Below are positions 10,772 to 19,385 of a stretch of 35,347 bases of DNA, piece after piece. Source of the DNA: Actinotalea subterranea (GTDB lineage: Bacteria; Actinomycetota; Actinomycetes; Actinomycetales; Cellulomonadaceae); the NCBI RefSeq assembly GCF_008364845.1, contig NZ_VTTP01000016.1:1-35347 (forward strand). The letters are read 5' to 3'. Position numbers and translations under genes: made by a program. The notes beneath the pieces were generated by a model. The model saw only the letters and a program-made list of their open reading frames with translations, was not told the DNA's origin and did not search any database. The stretch's first letter is position 1. Every line of letters starts with the position of its first letter.

Positions 10772-11866
10772 TCAGGCGCCGCGGCCGCGCAGGCGGTGGA
10801 CGAGGCGTCCGGCGGCGCGCACGGGCGCCGAGACCCGCCAGGACGTGGACCGCAGGGTCGCGGCGAGCTCGGCGCGGGCTGCCGCCAGCTCCGCCTGCGC
10901 CGCGTCCGCCGCGGCGCGCTGGGCGGCCGCCTCGTCCATGGCGCGCTGGAGGTCGGGCTCGAGCTCGCCGAACAGCGAGTCCTTGGCGCGGGCGTGGCTC
11001 ACGTCGACGCGCAGGTCGGCGTCGCGCTCGTCGAACGACACCGCGATGAGGCCGTCGCCGCTGTACGACTCGGCGACGGTGTGCTCGGCGATGACGTGCG
11101 CTCCGCAGTCACGCAGCAGCCCCAGCACCTTCTGGTGCGTGACGGCCTCGCCGGAGATCTGGTGGTGGTGCGTCGAGACGATCGCGAACCGGACGGCACC
11201 GCTGCGCAGCAGCGGGAGGGCGCGCTCGAGGAGCACGGTCTCGAAGCCCTGGATGTCGACCATGATCAGGCCGACGCGGTCGAGGCCGGTCTCGGCCATG
11301 AGGCTCTCGAGGTCGTACTGGCGCACCTCGACGGCCTCGCCGGTGCTCTCGGCGACGAACGACGTCGGGAGGCCGGGCTCGCTGCCGACGGCGCCGTGCA
11401 GGAAGGTCGCCTCGAGCCCGTTGAGCGCGAGGTTGCGGCGGCCGGTCGCGAGGTAGGCGGGGTCGGGCTCGAGGCACACGGCGCGGTTGCCGCCCGAGCG
11501 CTGGAGGAACCACATCGTGTAGTACGCCCAGAAGCTGCCGAGCTCGATCATCGCCGCGTCCGGGTCGGTCGCCAGGAGGCGCTCGAGCACCTCGTGGAAG
11601 ACGACCTCCTCCTGGGGCTCGTGGTTGCCCTCGAGCGCCCGGATGATCTCGGTCATCCAGGGGCCGAAGTAGCAGCCCTCCTCGATGAGGAGGCCGTTGT
11701 GCATGCGCTGCACGGACGTGCCGTCGTGGTCGAACACCTCGCCGGCGCCCGGGACCTTGGGCAGGCGGTCGCTGTCCCGGCAGGAGACGGTCATCCGGAC
11801 GCGGTCGGCCGCGGCGGGCTCGAGGTGGTCGGTGCGCGGTTCGGGTCGCTGGTGCGGGGCCGGCAT
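10772..11866 (-). CDS. FkbM-family methyltransferase with coiled-coil and SWR tail
   Basis: SAM-dependent methyltransferase of the FkbM class, which in polysaccharide loci often O-methylates sugars. The 364-residue product has a short variable N-terminus, then the Rossmann-type SAM fold at about residues 90-250: AMIELGSFWAYYTMWF (motif I region), AVCLEPDPAYLATGRRNL (acidic loop) and IMVDIQGFETVLLERAL (the FkbM signature around motif IV). An Ala/Glu-rich stretch at about 305-335 is likely helical or coiled coil, followed by the basic tail TSWRVSAPVRAAGRL. That tail recurs in the FkbM proteins at 19382-20299 and 28779-29921. The ATG has GAGAGG six bases upstream. A strong hairpin separates it from wzt, so it may be a partly independent unit of the leftward operon. 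Confidence 0.82.
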   Translation of the reverse strand: MPAPHQRPEPRTDHLEPAAADRVRMTVSCRDSDRLPKVPGAGEVFDHDGTSVQRMHNGLLIEEGCYFGPWMTEIIRALEGNHEPQEEVVFHEVLERLLATDPDAAMIELGSFWAYYTMWFLQRSGGNRAVCLEPDPAYLATGRRNLALNGLEATFLHGAVGSEPGLPTSFVAESTGEAVEVRQYDLESLMAETGLDRVGLIMVDIQGFETVLLERALPLLRSGAVRFAIVSTHHHQISGEAVTHQKVLGLLRDCGAHVIAEHTVAESYSGDGLIAVSFDERDADLRVDVSHARAKDSLFGELEPDLQRAMDEAAAQRAAADAAQAELAAARAELAATLRSTSWRVSAPVRAAGRLVHRLRGRGA

Positions 11867-11918
11867 GCCGGGCCTCTCGGGTCGGGCCGCGCGAGCGGCG
11901 GGTGGGGCAGCTGAGGAG

Positions 11919-11945
11919 AGCCCGGGGCGTCGTGGGCCCCGGGCT
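11919..11945 (-). terminator. Hairpin terminator downstream of wzt
   Basis: AGCCCGGGGC at 11919-11928 and GCCCCGGGCT at 11936-11945 form a perfect 10-bp stem with a 7-base loop, starting 5 bases after the wzt stop codon on the minus strand. No T-run follows. It should stop or reduce read-through from wzm-wzt into the FkbM gene. Confidence 0.6.
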
Positions 11946-11950
11946 GCGGC

Positions 11951-13150
11951 TCAGGCCGGTGCGAAGGACGCGGCGACCGCCAGGGAGCCCTGGCTGCGGC
12001 CGTCGCCGTGGACCTCGACGTGCGCGGCCTCGGGCAGGCGGTGGATCTCCTGGCCGTCGAGCCCCTCGAGCGCGAGGCGGATCGAGTAGCGGCCCTCGCC
12101 GAGCGAGAGGTCGGGGAGGCGGAAATCGAAGGACGTGCCGTGCGTCAGGGCAGGCGGCGCGGAGCCCAGGAGCTGCGTGTTGGTGCCGAAGACGGTGACG
12201 CCGAGGGGTGTGTCGATCGCCAGCCCGAGCATCCAGTCGGCGAGCTCGGCGTGGGGCTCGACGTCCACCCGCACGACGAGCGAGTCGCGAGGCTCGATGG
12301 AGTCGACGGGGGCGAGGGTCTCGCCGTGCAGGAGCTGGACGCCCGAGATGCGCGCGCGGGGCGTGGCCTTCGCGCCCTCCTCGCGCGACTGGGCCTTCTC
12401 GATCTCGACCTGCCGGGTCGCCTCGAAGTCGGCCCGCAGCACGCGCAGGGCCTCCTGGGGGGCGCCGTCGGCCGTGACGCGACCGTGCTCGAGGACGATT
12501 GCGCGGTCGCAGATCTCGGCGACCTGGTCGAGGCTGTGCGTCACGAGCACGATGGTCCGGCCCTCGTGCTGGAAGCCCTTGATGCGCTCCATGCACTTGC
12601 GCTGGAACGGCTCGTCGCCGACGGCGAGCACCTCGTCGACGAGCAGGATGTCCGGGTCCACGTGGACGGCGACCGAGAAGGCGAGCCGCACGTACATGCC
12701 CGACGAGTAGAACTTGACCTGCGTGTCGATGAACGGCTCGATGCCGGAGAAGTCGACGATCGCGTCGAAGTACTTGTCGGTCTGCTCGCGGGAGATGCCG
12801 AGGATCGAGGCGTTCAGGTAGACGTTCTCGCGGCCCGTGAGGTCGGGGTGGAAGCCCGCGCCGAGCTCGAGGAGCGCGGCCAGCCTGCCGCGGAGCTGCA
12901 CCGATCCGCTCGTGGGCTGCAGGATTCCGCCGATGGTCTTGAGCAGCGTGCTCTTGCCCGAGCCGTTGGGGCCGATGAGCCCGACCGTGCTGCCGGACGT
13001 GATCGACAGGTCGATGTCACGCAGCGCCCAGAAGTCGTCCTTGTGGAGGTTGGAGCGGCCGAAGTTGACCAGGCGCTCCTTGAGGGACTTCTCCTTGCGG
13101 ATGACGAACCGCTTGGACACGTCGGTGATCTCGATGACGTTGGTGGGCAT
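11951..13150 (-). CDS. wzt: Polysaccharide ABC exporter ATP-binding protein with Wzt C-terminal domain
   Basis: ATPase of the Wzm-Wzt exporter, which carries a finished lipid-linked polysaccharide across the cytoplasmic membrane. The 399-residue product has an N-terminal ABC domain: Walker A GPNGSGKST (residues 60-68), signature YSSGMYVRLAFS, Walker B ILLVDEVLAVGD and the H-loop VTHS. After a charged linker, residues from about 255 to the end form a beta-rich Wzt_C-like domain (RISGVQLLHGETLAPV, RDSLVVRVDVEP, GRYSIRLALEGLDG). In O9a-type systems this domain reads the polymer's capped end; the presence here suggests a chain-termination or carrier-recognition step. The ATG at 13150 was chosen because AGGAG lies 5 bases upstream; the GTG one codon earlier is possible. 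Its start overlaps the wzm stop by one base. Confidence 0.95.
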   Translation of the reverse strand: MPTNVIEITDVSKRFVIRKEKSLKERLVNFGRSNLHKDDFWALRDIDLSITSGSTVGLIGPNGSGKSTLLKTIGGILQPTSGSVQLRGRLAALLELGAGFHPDLTGRENVYLNASILGISREQTDKYFDAIVDFSGIEPFIDTQVKFYSSGMYVRLAFSVAVHVDPDILLVDEVLAVGDEPFQRKCMERIKGFQHEGRTIVLVTHSLDQVAEICDRAIVLEHGRVTADGAPQEALRVLRADFEATRQVEIEKAQSREEGAKATPRARISGVQLLHGETLAPVDSIEPRDSLVVRVDVEPHAELADWMLGLAIDTPLGVTVFGTNTQLLGSAPPALTHGTSFDFRLPDLSLGEGRYSIRLALEGLDGQEIHRLPEAAHVEVHGDGRSQGSLAVAASFAPA

Positions 13151-14070
13151 CACAGCTCCTGGGCGAAGTTGCTCTGGAGCCGCGCGAACACGCGCTGGCT
13201 GAGCCAGAGCAGGAGGACGGAGATGCCCAGCGAGATGAGCAGGCTCTCACCGAGGTTCGCGGGGAAGGGCTCACCGTCCCCGGCGACCCAGAACGCACGC
13301 TGGAAGCCCAGGACGACCTGGGTCATCGGGTTGGCGAGGTAGAGGCTCTGGAGTGGGCCGTCGAGCGCGTTGTCCACGAACTTCCACGCGTAGACGATGG
13401 GCGAGGCCCACAGCAGAATCATGATCATGATCTCGATGAGGTACTGCACGTCGCGCAGGTAGACGTTCACGGCCGCGAGGAAGAGGCCGAGCGCCGTGGA
13501 GAACGTGATGAGCACGGCCAGGGCCAGCAGGAAGTACAGCCAGCGGAAGCCCGTGGGGAACTGGCCGACGGCCACGGTCGCGCCGACGAGGATCGTGAGC
13601 TGGATACCGAAGTTGAAGAGCGCTGCGCCGACGACGCTGAGGGGGTAGACCTCGCGCGGCACGTAGACCTTCTTGATGAGGCCCGCGTTGGCCACGACCG
13701 ACCCGGTGCATCCGACGACGATGTCGCTGAAGAGCTGCCAGGCGGTGAGCCCGGTGAAGATGAAGATCGCGAACTGGGGGACACCGCCCGGGCGGCCGGG
13801 GATCTGCTCGGCCCCGAGGAACTTACCGATGGCGACGTAGTAGACGAGCAGCATCGCGAAGGGCTTGGCGAGGCTCCAGAAGAAGCCAAGGACGCTGTCC
13901 TTGTACCGGGCCTTGAGCTCACGCCGCACGAGGAGGCCGAGCAGCTCGCGATGGGCGAGGACGTCACGGATGGACTGGAGCGTCCCGGTCAGGAAGCCGG
14001 GGCGGGGGCCTGCGGGCCGGAGGGGCTCCGCCGCGAGGCGCGCCGCGCGGGCGGCACTGTCGTTCGTCAT
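13150..14070 (-). CDS. wzm: Polysaccharide ABC exporter permease
   Basis: Membrane subunit of the Wzm-Wzt exporter. The 306-residue product has six predicted helices and the ABC-2 export permease pattern: an amphipathic segment RRELKARYKDSVLGFFWSLAKP before helix 1, then TGLTAWQLFSDIVVG, LIKKVYVPREVYPLSVV, NVYLRDVQYLIEIMIMILLWASPIVY and LANPMTQVVLGFQRAF. The start is the ATG at 14070, where GGGAG lies just upstream; an in-frame GTG at 14124 would add 18 residues without homology. It overlaps wzt by one base (TGATG), so the two subunits are made in fixed ratio. The divergent gene is the SpoIID-like wall protein. Confidence 0.95.
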   Translation of the reverse strand: MTNDSAARAARLAAEPLRPAGPRPGFLTGTLQSIRDVLAHRELLGLLVRRELKARYKDSVLGFFWSLAKPFAMLLVYYVAIGKFLGAEQIPGRPGGVPQFAIFIFTGLTAWQLFSDIVVGCTGSVVANAGLIKKVYVPREVYPLSVVGAALFNFGIQLTILVGATVAVGQFPTGFRWLYFLLALAVLITFSTALGLFLAAVNVYLRDVQYLIEIMIMILLWASPIVYAWKFVDNALDGPLQSLYLANPMTQVVLGFQRAFWVAGDGEPFPANLGESLLISLGISVLLLWLSQRVFARLQSNFAQEL

Positions 14071-14277
14071 CTGCTCCCTGTCTCCGGTGCGCCGGCCCCT
14101 GAGACGGCCGTGGACCGGCACCACACACTACCTGCCCGGCCCGCGCCCCCAGGACGCGGGTGAAGTACGGGTGACGTGCAGACACCGTGGTGGATCCGTG
14201 AGCGAGGCGCCTCCGGAGGGCCGCGCATCCGTGGTGCAATGGGGATGAGTCGCGTCTCGTCAACCTGGGGGTCACCT
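14071..14277. promoter_or_regulatory. Divergent control region between wzm and the SpoIID-like gene
   Basis: This 207-base interval must hold promoters for the leftward wzm-wzt unit and the rightward wall-protein gene. On the minus strand TAGTGT (plus-strand positions 14125-14130) is a possible -10 box for wzm. No good -35 partner or plus-strand -10 box stands out, and no other structure was seen. Confidence 0.3.
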
Positions 14278-16215
14278 GTGCACACGCTACGTCGCTTCGG
14301 GAGGTCCTCGGCGATCGTGGGCGGCCTGCTCGCGCTCGCCCTCGGCTCGGTGCCCCAGGCCGCGACCGGCGCCCCCCGGAGCGCGGCCGGCTCGAGCGGT
14401 GACGCCACCGCGACCACGACGACGACCGTCCGCATGGCGGCCGGCGACCAGCTCACGTTCACCGGCCACGGCTGGGGGCACGGGCGCGGCATGGGGCAGT
14501 ACGGAGCCCTCGGGTACGCCGTCGACCACGGGTGGAACCACCAGCAGATCCTCGGCCACTTCTACGGCAACACGAGCCCGGGCAACATCGGCAACCCGGA
14601 GATCTCGGTCGAGCTGACCGGCTACACCGGCAGCCAGATCGTCGTCTACGGCACCAACCTCTCCGTCGCCGGGGCACCCGTGGCGACGAACTACGCGGTC
14701 GTCCGCGTGAACGCTGACAACACCGTGAGCGTGAGCGCCGCGGGTGGCTGCGCCGGTCCGGAGTACGGCTCGATCGGCACCTATCCGCCGGGTACGCGCA
14801 TCGGCACCGAGACGGCGGCGAGCTACGAGAGCCTCGTGCGCATCTGCGAGTCGGCGACCGCGACGCGCGCCTACCGCGGTGCGTTCACCGCCCAGCGCAA
14901 CCCGTCCACAGGGCAGCAGACGACGTTCAACATCGTCAACATGAACGACTACCTGCTCGGCGTCGTGCCGCGCGAGTCGCCGGCGTCATGGGGGAGCCTC
15001 GGCTCCGGTCGCGGGATGCAGGCGCTCAAGGCGCAGGCGGTCGCCGCGCGCTCGTACGCGTGGGTCGGCTCGTCGCTCTCGTCGGGTGCCCGCACGTGCG
15101 ACACGACGTCGTGCCAGGTGTACGGCGGCGCCGCGCGCTGGCCAGCCCTCACCGCGTCGGGCCCGGTGCTCGAGTCGACGAACACCAACGAGGCCGTGAT
15201 GCAGACCGCGGGGGAGATCCGGGTCTGGAACGGCTCGGGCGCACCCGTGCGGACCGAGTTCAGCTCGTCCACGGGCGGGTACACGGTCGGCGGGTCGTTC
15301 CCCGCCGTCCCGGACGCGGGCGACGCCATCTCGATCAACCCGAACCACACGTGGAGCGCGACGTACTCGACCGCGGAGATCGCGGGGAAGCTCGGCATGT
15401 CCGGCGTGCGCTCGGTCACCATCACGTCGCGCAACGGCCTGGGCGACTGGGGCGGCCGCGTCACCGGCGTGGTCGTCGTCGACGCGGGGGGCGCGTCGCG
15501 CAGCTACACGGGCGGGCAGTTCCGCAGCGCGCTGGGGACCGACCGGTTCAAGAGCGACTGGTTCACGATCAGCGGCGCGACGAACAACCAGGCCGAGGCG
15601 GTCGTGCGTGCGCTCTACCAGGACGTGCTCAACCGGCAGCCCGACCCGGCCGGGCTCGCGTTCTGGACGGCGTCGGTCACGGCGACCGGCAACCCCCAGG
15701 TCGTCACCAATGGCATCGTCTACTCGCGTGAGCGGCTCGCCACGATGGTCGCCACCGAGTACCAGGGCGCCCTGGGGCGTGCGCCCGAGGCGGGGGGCCT
15801 CGAGAACTGGATCCGGTACCTCGAGCAGGGCGCGGGTGTCTCGGACCTCCAGGTGGGCGTGTACGCGTCCCAGGAGTCCCTCAACGTCCTCGGCGGCGGT
15901 GACACCCCGACCTGGGTCGGCGCGATGTACGCCGCGCTGCTGGGTCGCCCTGCGTCGCAGGCCGAGAAGGCGGCCTGGACCCAGGTCGCGCTCACGCAGG
16001 GCCGCGTGCTGGCGGTCACCGGGATCGCGAAGTCGGCCGAGGCGGGCCAGGCGCGCCTCGCCCGGTACTACCAGGTGTACTTGGGCCGGGGGCTCGACCC
16101 GGCAGGCGTCCAGGCGTGGCTGCCCTACATGAGCGGGGCCGGCGACTTCCAGGTGCCCGGGTTCATCGGCGGCAGCCCCGAGTACTGGGTGCGGTCGCAG
16201 ACGCGCTTCCCGTGA
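14278..16215 (+). CDS. Secreted SpoIID/LytB-domain protein with DUF4214-like repeats
   Basis: SpoIID-type proteins are lytic transglycosylases acting on denuded peptidoglycan; many actinobacteria encode secreted homologues of unproven substrate. The 645-residue product starts with a signal peptide (to about residue 30). HGWGHGRGMGQYGALGYA lies at about residues 64-81, before the catalytic region, whereas in Bacillus SpoIID the equivalent motif lies after it. The core has MNDYLLGVVPRESP with E233 at the position of the catalytic Glu, followed by ALKAQAVAARSYA. Four repeats at about 446, 494, 550 and 597 match those of the amidase at 2801-4726 in number and spacing. GTG 14278 gives the cleanest signal peptide; ATG 14239 or 14245 would add 11-13 residues. 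It is transcribed away from wzm and ends at a strong bidirectional terminator. Confidence 0.87.
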   Translation: MHTLRRFGRSSAIVGGLLALALGSVPQAATGAPRSAAGSSGDATATTTTTVRMAAGDQLTFTGHGWGHGRGMGQYGALGYAVDHGWNHQQILGHFYGNTSPGNIGNPEISVELTGYTGSQIVVYGTNLSVAGAPVATNYAVVRVNADNTVSVSAAGGCAGPEYGSIGTYPPGTRIGTETAASYESLVRICESATATRAYRGAFTAQRNPSTGQQTTFNIVNMNDYLLGVVPRESPASWGSLGSGRGMQALKAQAVAARSYAWVGSSLSSGARTCDTTSCQVYGGAARWPALTASGPVLESTNTNEAVMQTAGEIRVWNGSGAPVRTEFSSSTGGYTVGGSFPAVPDAGDAISINPNHTWSATYSTAEIAGKLGMSGVRSVTITSRNGLGDWGGRVTGVVVVDAGGASRSYTGGQFRSALGTDRFKSDWFTISGATNNQAEAVVRALYQDVLNRQPDPAGLAFWTASVTATGNPQVVTNGIVYSRERLATMVATEYQGALGRAPEAGGLENWIRYLEQGAGVSDLQVGVYASQESLNVLGGGDTPTWVGAMYAALLGRPASQAEKAAWTQVALTQGRVLAVTGIAKSAEAGQARLARYYQVYLGRGLDPAGVQAWLPYMSGAGDFQVPGFIGGSPEYWVRSQTRFP

Positions 16216-16220
16216 CGTGA

Positions 16221-16248
16221 CGGCCGGGGCGGGGTGCCGCCCCGGCCG
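16221..16248. terminator. Strong bidirectional hairpin terminator
   Basis: CGGCCGGGGCGG at 16221-16232 and its exact complement at 16237-16248 form a perfect 12-bp GC stem with loop GGTG. It starts 5 bases after the SpoIID-like gene and lies between two convergent units, so it can end transcription from both sides. Confidence 0.75.
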
Positions 16249-16308
16249 CGCCGGCCGTCGGGCGCGGCGCGCGCCGTTTGTCCGGACGCGAGGCGCACGC
16301 AGATCGCG

Positions 16309-17850
16309 TCAGACTGCCTCGGGCCCCGCGTCGACGTTGGTGGCGACGAGGTAGTCCCACGTCTCCTGGGCGTACTCCCGCCAGCCCCGCTCGGGGCGGC
16401 TGAGCGCCTCGGTCACGAGCTGGTGGTACAGCACGTCGTCGGTCAGCGCCCGGCGCATCGCCTCGGCGAGCGCGTGGTCGTCGCGGGGGTCCACGGTGAG
16501 CGCTCCACCTGGCTCGGCGATCTCGAGCATGCTGCCGAAGCCCGACGTGATGGCCGGGGTGCCGCTCGCGAGCGACTCCGCGACGGGCAGGCCGAAGCCC
16601 TCGTTGACGGACGGGAACACGGTGCAGCGGGCGAGCGCGTAGAGCGCCCACAGGAGCCTGTCGTCTAGCCCGAGCACCGACTCGACGGGACGGCCCGCGG
16701 CCGCGAGCTCTGCGAGCCGACGGGAGAACCCCTCGCTCTTCCAGGCGTTGCCGCCGACGAAGAGCAGGGAGAACTGGACCCCGTCACGCCAGAGCAGCTC
16801 GGCGGCGTGGAGCACGGCGAGGTGGTTCTTGCGCGGCTCGTGGCTGCCGACGCACAGCACCATGGGCAACGTGGGCACGACGTAGCGCAGCGACGCCTCG
16901 GCGAGCGCCGACGGCGTGGCGCGGGGCGCGTCGACGGGCAGCGAGACGGCCGCGATGTCCGGGCCGGGCAGGCCCATGCTGCGGACCATCGTGCGCCAGC
17001 CGGCGTACTCGGTGCCGGCCGCGCGGGAGATGGTCGCGATGCGGTCGACGTGGCGCAGGGCGGCGAGCTCGAGCGCGAAGCGCGGCGGCACGTCCTCGGC
17101 GCACGTCTCAGCCGACGTCAGGGGCACGGTGTCGAACCCGATGGCGGCCGTGCGGCTCCGCGCGAAGCGGAACATCGACTCCATGCGCTGGGTGCGCTCG
17201 AGCTCGAGCACGACCTCGGGAAGCACGTACGTCGACCGCCAGGGCACGACGACGCGCTCCTCGCCGCGGGCGTCGCCTGCACCGTCCGGAGACGTGGTCG
17301 ACGTGCCGGGAGCGCGCCCGAGCGCTTCCTCGAGCTCCTCGGGCGTGAGCGGGCGCAGCGCCGTGAGCTCGCGGTGCCAGCCGACGGCGACGAGCTCGTG
17401 CGCGTCCGACCAGCGGCGCAGGGTCTCGCGCGTGACGCGCTGGATGCCCGTGCCGAGGGACGTGCGGGCCAGGTGCTCGATGTCGACCAGGACGGCGCCG
17501 GTCAGGACCTCGACGGTGCGCGGGGCGGGCTCCGACCGGACGTGCTCGAGCGCCGTGGCGAGGAGGGTCTGCGGCCCGCCGATCTGGGCGGCCCGCCGCG
17601 CACGGACGACCTCCGCGGTGACCGGCAGATGGCCCGTGAGCACGCTCAGGGCGAGCCAGGTGGTCTCGTCGTCGGGCCGAGCGAGCAGCTCCAGGACACG
17701 GTCGGTCGCTGCCTCGGGCGCGACGGTCTCGCCCGACAACGCGTGCGCGAGCACGGCAGCCCGCTCACGCAGCGTGGCGCGAGCCGCAGCCCTGGTGGCG
17801 CGACGTGCGCGGTCCCCGCGACCCAGGACACCCGCGAGTGCGGTCCTCAT
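16309..17850 (-). CDS. GT4-family glycosyltransferase with N-terminal helical extension
   Basis: Retaining GT-B enzyme predicted to add a sugar to the cytoplasmic polymer. The 513-residue product has about 120 N-terminal residues outside the catalytic fold (Ala/Arg-rich, probably helical), then a domain with LGTGIQRVTRE and VVPWRST. The C-terminal GT4 half shows LCVGSHEPRKNHLAVLHAA and SVNEGFGLPVAESLASGTP with E417, the usual donor-binding EX7E region, followed by VDPRDDHALAEAMRRAL. Many of these blocks recur nearly unchanged in the gene directly upstream, so the two are tandem paralogs. The ATG at 17850 sits in an ATGA overlap with the upstream gene and has GAGGGG five bases before it. It is the last gene of the unit starting at 20299. 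Donor sugar cannot be inferred; GDP-mannose-type donors are common in this group. Confidence 0.85.
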   Translation of the reverse strand: MRTALAGVLGRGDRARRATRAAARATLRERAAVLAHALSGETVAPEAATDRVLELLARPDDETTWLALSVLTGHLPVTAEVVRARRAAQIGGPQTLLATALEHVRSEPAPRTVEVLTGAVLVDIEHLARTSLGTGIQRVTRETLRRWSDAHELVAVGWHRELTALRPLTPEELEEALGRAPGTSTTSPDGAGDARGEERVVVPWRSTYVLPEVVLELERTQRMESMFRFARSRTAAIGFDTVPLTSAETCAEDVPPRFALELAALRHVDRIATISRAAGTEYAGWRTMVRSMGLPGPDIAAVSLPVDAPRATPSALAEASLRYVVPTLPMVLCVGSHEPRKNHLAVLHAAELLWRDGVQFSLLFVGGNAWKSEGFSRRLAELAAAGRPVESVLGLDDRLLWALYALARCTVFPSVNEGFGLPVAESLASGTPAITSGFGSMLEIAEPGGALTVDPRDDHALAEAMRRALTDDVLYHQLVTEALSRPERGWREYAQETWDYLVATNVDAGPEAV

Positions 17851-19385
17851 GACGTCCCCTCGTGCGCGCCCACGAGCGCGTCCCACAGCTCGTCCGCGTA
17901 GGTGGCCCACGGCTTCGGCTCGTACCGGGCCGCCTCGTCCGTCAGGCGTGCACGTTCGGCCTGGTCGGTCAGGAGGCGGCGCATCGCCGCCGTCAGGTCG
18001 TCGTCGTCGCGCGGGTCGACGAGCAGGCAGCCGCCGGCGGCGGCGATCTCCTGCGTGCTGCCGTAGCCGCTCGTCACGACGGGCGTGCCGCTCGCGAGCG
18101 ACTCGGAGACGGGCAGCCCGAATCCCTCGTGGAGCGAGGGGAAGACCGTGAACCACGCACGGCGGCACAGGTTCCACATCGACTGGTCGGGCAGGATCCC
18201 GTGGTCCACGAGCGGGTGGCCGGCGGCGACGACAGCGGCGGTGCGCTGCCGGAACTCGGTCATGTCCCAGCCCGGCCCGCCGACGAAGTGCAGCTCGAAG
18301 TCGAGGCCCTCGTGCCACAGGGTCTCCGCGGCGTGCAGCACGGCCAGGTGGTTCTTGTGGAGCTCGTGGCTGCCGAGGCACAGGACCATCGGGCGCTCCG
18401 AGCGCGCGGGCGGGTCGACCGGTGCGGGGACCTCGGTCGCGAGCATCACCTCGACGACGTCGGGTCCGCGCAGTCCCTGCGCGGCGAGGGCCTCGCTGAA
18501 GCCGCGGAACTCGGCGGCCGACGACGCGCTGATCGCCCCGATCCGCGAGGCGTGCTTGAGCACGGTCAGGTACTTGACGAACGTGCCCGCGTCACCCAGA
18601 GGCCGCATGTCCGCGCTCGTCACGGGGATCGCGTCGTAGCCGATCGCGACGACCGTGCTGCCGGAGAACTGGCCGAGCGCGCTGAGCGCCGGGGAGGCGC
18701 CGGCTGGTGGCACCTCGGTGAGCAGCAGGGTGCTGCGCCACGGGACCACGAGCCGCGGGGTCTCGGTGTCCGCGCCGCGCGTCTGGCCCGCCCACGGCTC
18801 GCCGTGGTGCAGCACGCGGTGCGTCTCCCGCGCGGTGAGCCGGCGGTGGCCGGCGAGACCGTCGGACCAGACGACGAGCACCACGTCGTGGCGCGGGACC
18901 CAGTGGCTCGACACGCGGCGCGCGACGCGCTGGATGCCTGTCTGCTTGTCGTTGCGGGCGGAGAAGTCGACGTCGATCAGGGTGGCGTCCGTGACGACGT
19001 CGAGCTCGAGGGGCTCGATGCCGCGTGCGCGGATGACGGACTGCGCGTGCTCGAGCAGGAGCATCTCCGCCGACGTGCGGTCCTCGCAGAGCTCGAGGCC
19101 GCGGCGCACCGTCTCGTACTCGTCGACCGTGGGGTACGCGCCGGTCAGCGCCGTCAGGAGGAGCCACGTCTCCTGGCGGCTGCGCGCCGTGAGCACCCGG
19201 TCGACCAGGGCGGGGAGCAGGTGGGAGACGTCGGGGGCCGGGTGCTCCTGCTGCTCGGCGAGCAGGACGCCCGCGATGGCACGCAGGCGCTGGGCGAGCG
19301 CGTCGAGCGTCGCCCGCACCGCCTGCTCCGTGCCCGACCTCGCCCCGGCCTTGCCCTTGTGGATCCTCGGTTGGTCGCGGGTCAT
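17847..19385 (-). CDS. GT4-family glycosyltransferase, tandem paralog
   Basis: Second member of the tandem pair. The 512-residue product shares the layout of the downstream gene: an N-terminal helical region (to about 130), QTGIQRVARR, LVVPWRST, then a GT4 domain with LCLGSHELHKNHLAVLHAA and SLHEGFGLPVSESLASGTP (E420), and VDPRDDDDLTAAMRRLL. The changes between copies cluster in the acceptor-side half and in single donor-site residues (GFGSMLEIAEPGG against GYGSTQEIAAAGG), which fits duplication followed by a change of linkage or sugar. The ATG at 19385 lies in an ATGA overlap with the FkbM gene and has no strong ribosome binding site, so translation is probably coupled. Together the pair could build a two-sugar repeat (inference). 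Confidence 0.85.
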   Translation of the reverse strand: MTRDQPRIHKGKAGARSGTEQAVRATLDALAQRLRAIAGVLLAEQQEHPAPDVSHLLPALVDRVLTARSRQETWLLLTALTGAYPTVDEYETVRRGLELCEDRTSAEMLLLEHAQSVIRARGIEPLELDVVTDATLIDVDFSARNDKQTGIQRVARRVSSHWVPRHDVVLVVWSDGLAGHRRLTARETHRVLHHGEPWAGQTRGADTETPRLVVPWRSTLLLTEVPPAGASPALSALGQFSGSTVVAIGYDAIPVTSADMRPLGDAGTFVKYLTVLKHASRIGAISASSAAEFRGFSEALAAQGLRGPDVVEVMLATEVPAPVDPPARSERPMVLCLGSHELHKNHLAVLHAAETLWHEGLDFELHFVGGPGWDMTEFRQRTAAVVAAGHPLVDHGILPDQSMWNLCRRAWFTVFPSLHEGFGLPVSESLASGTPVVTSGYGSTQEIAAAGGCLLVDPRDDDDLTAAMRRLLTDQAERARLTDEAARYEPKPWATYADELWDALVGAHEGTS

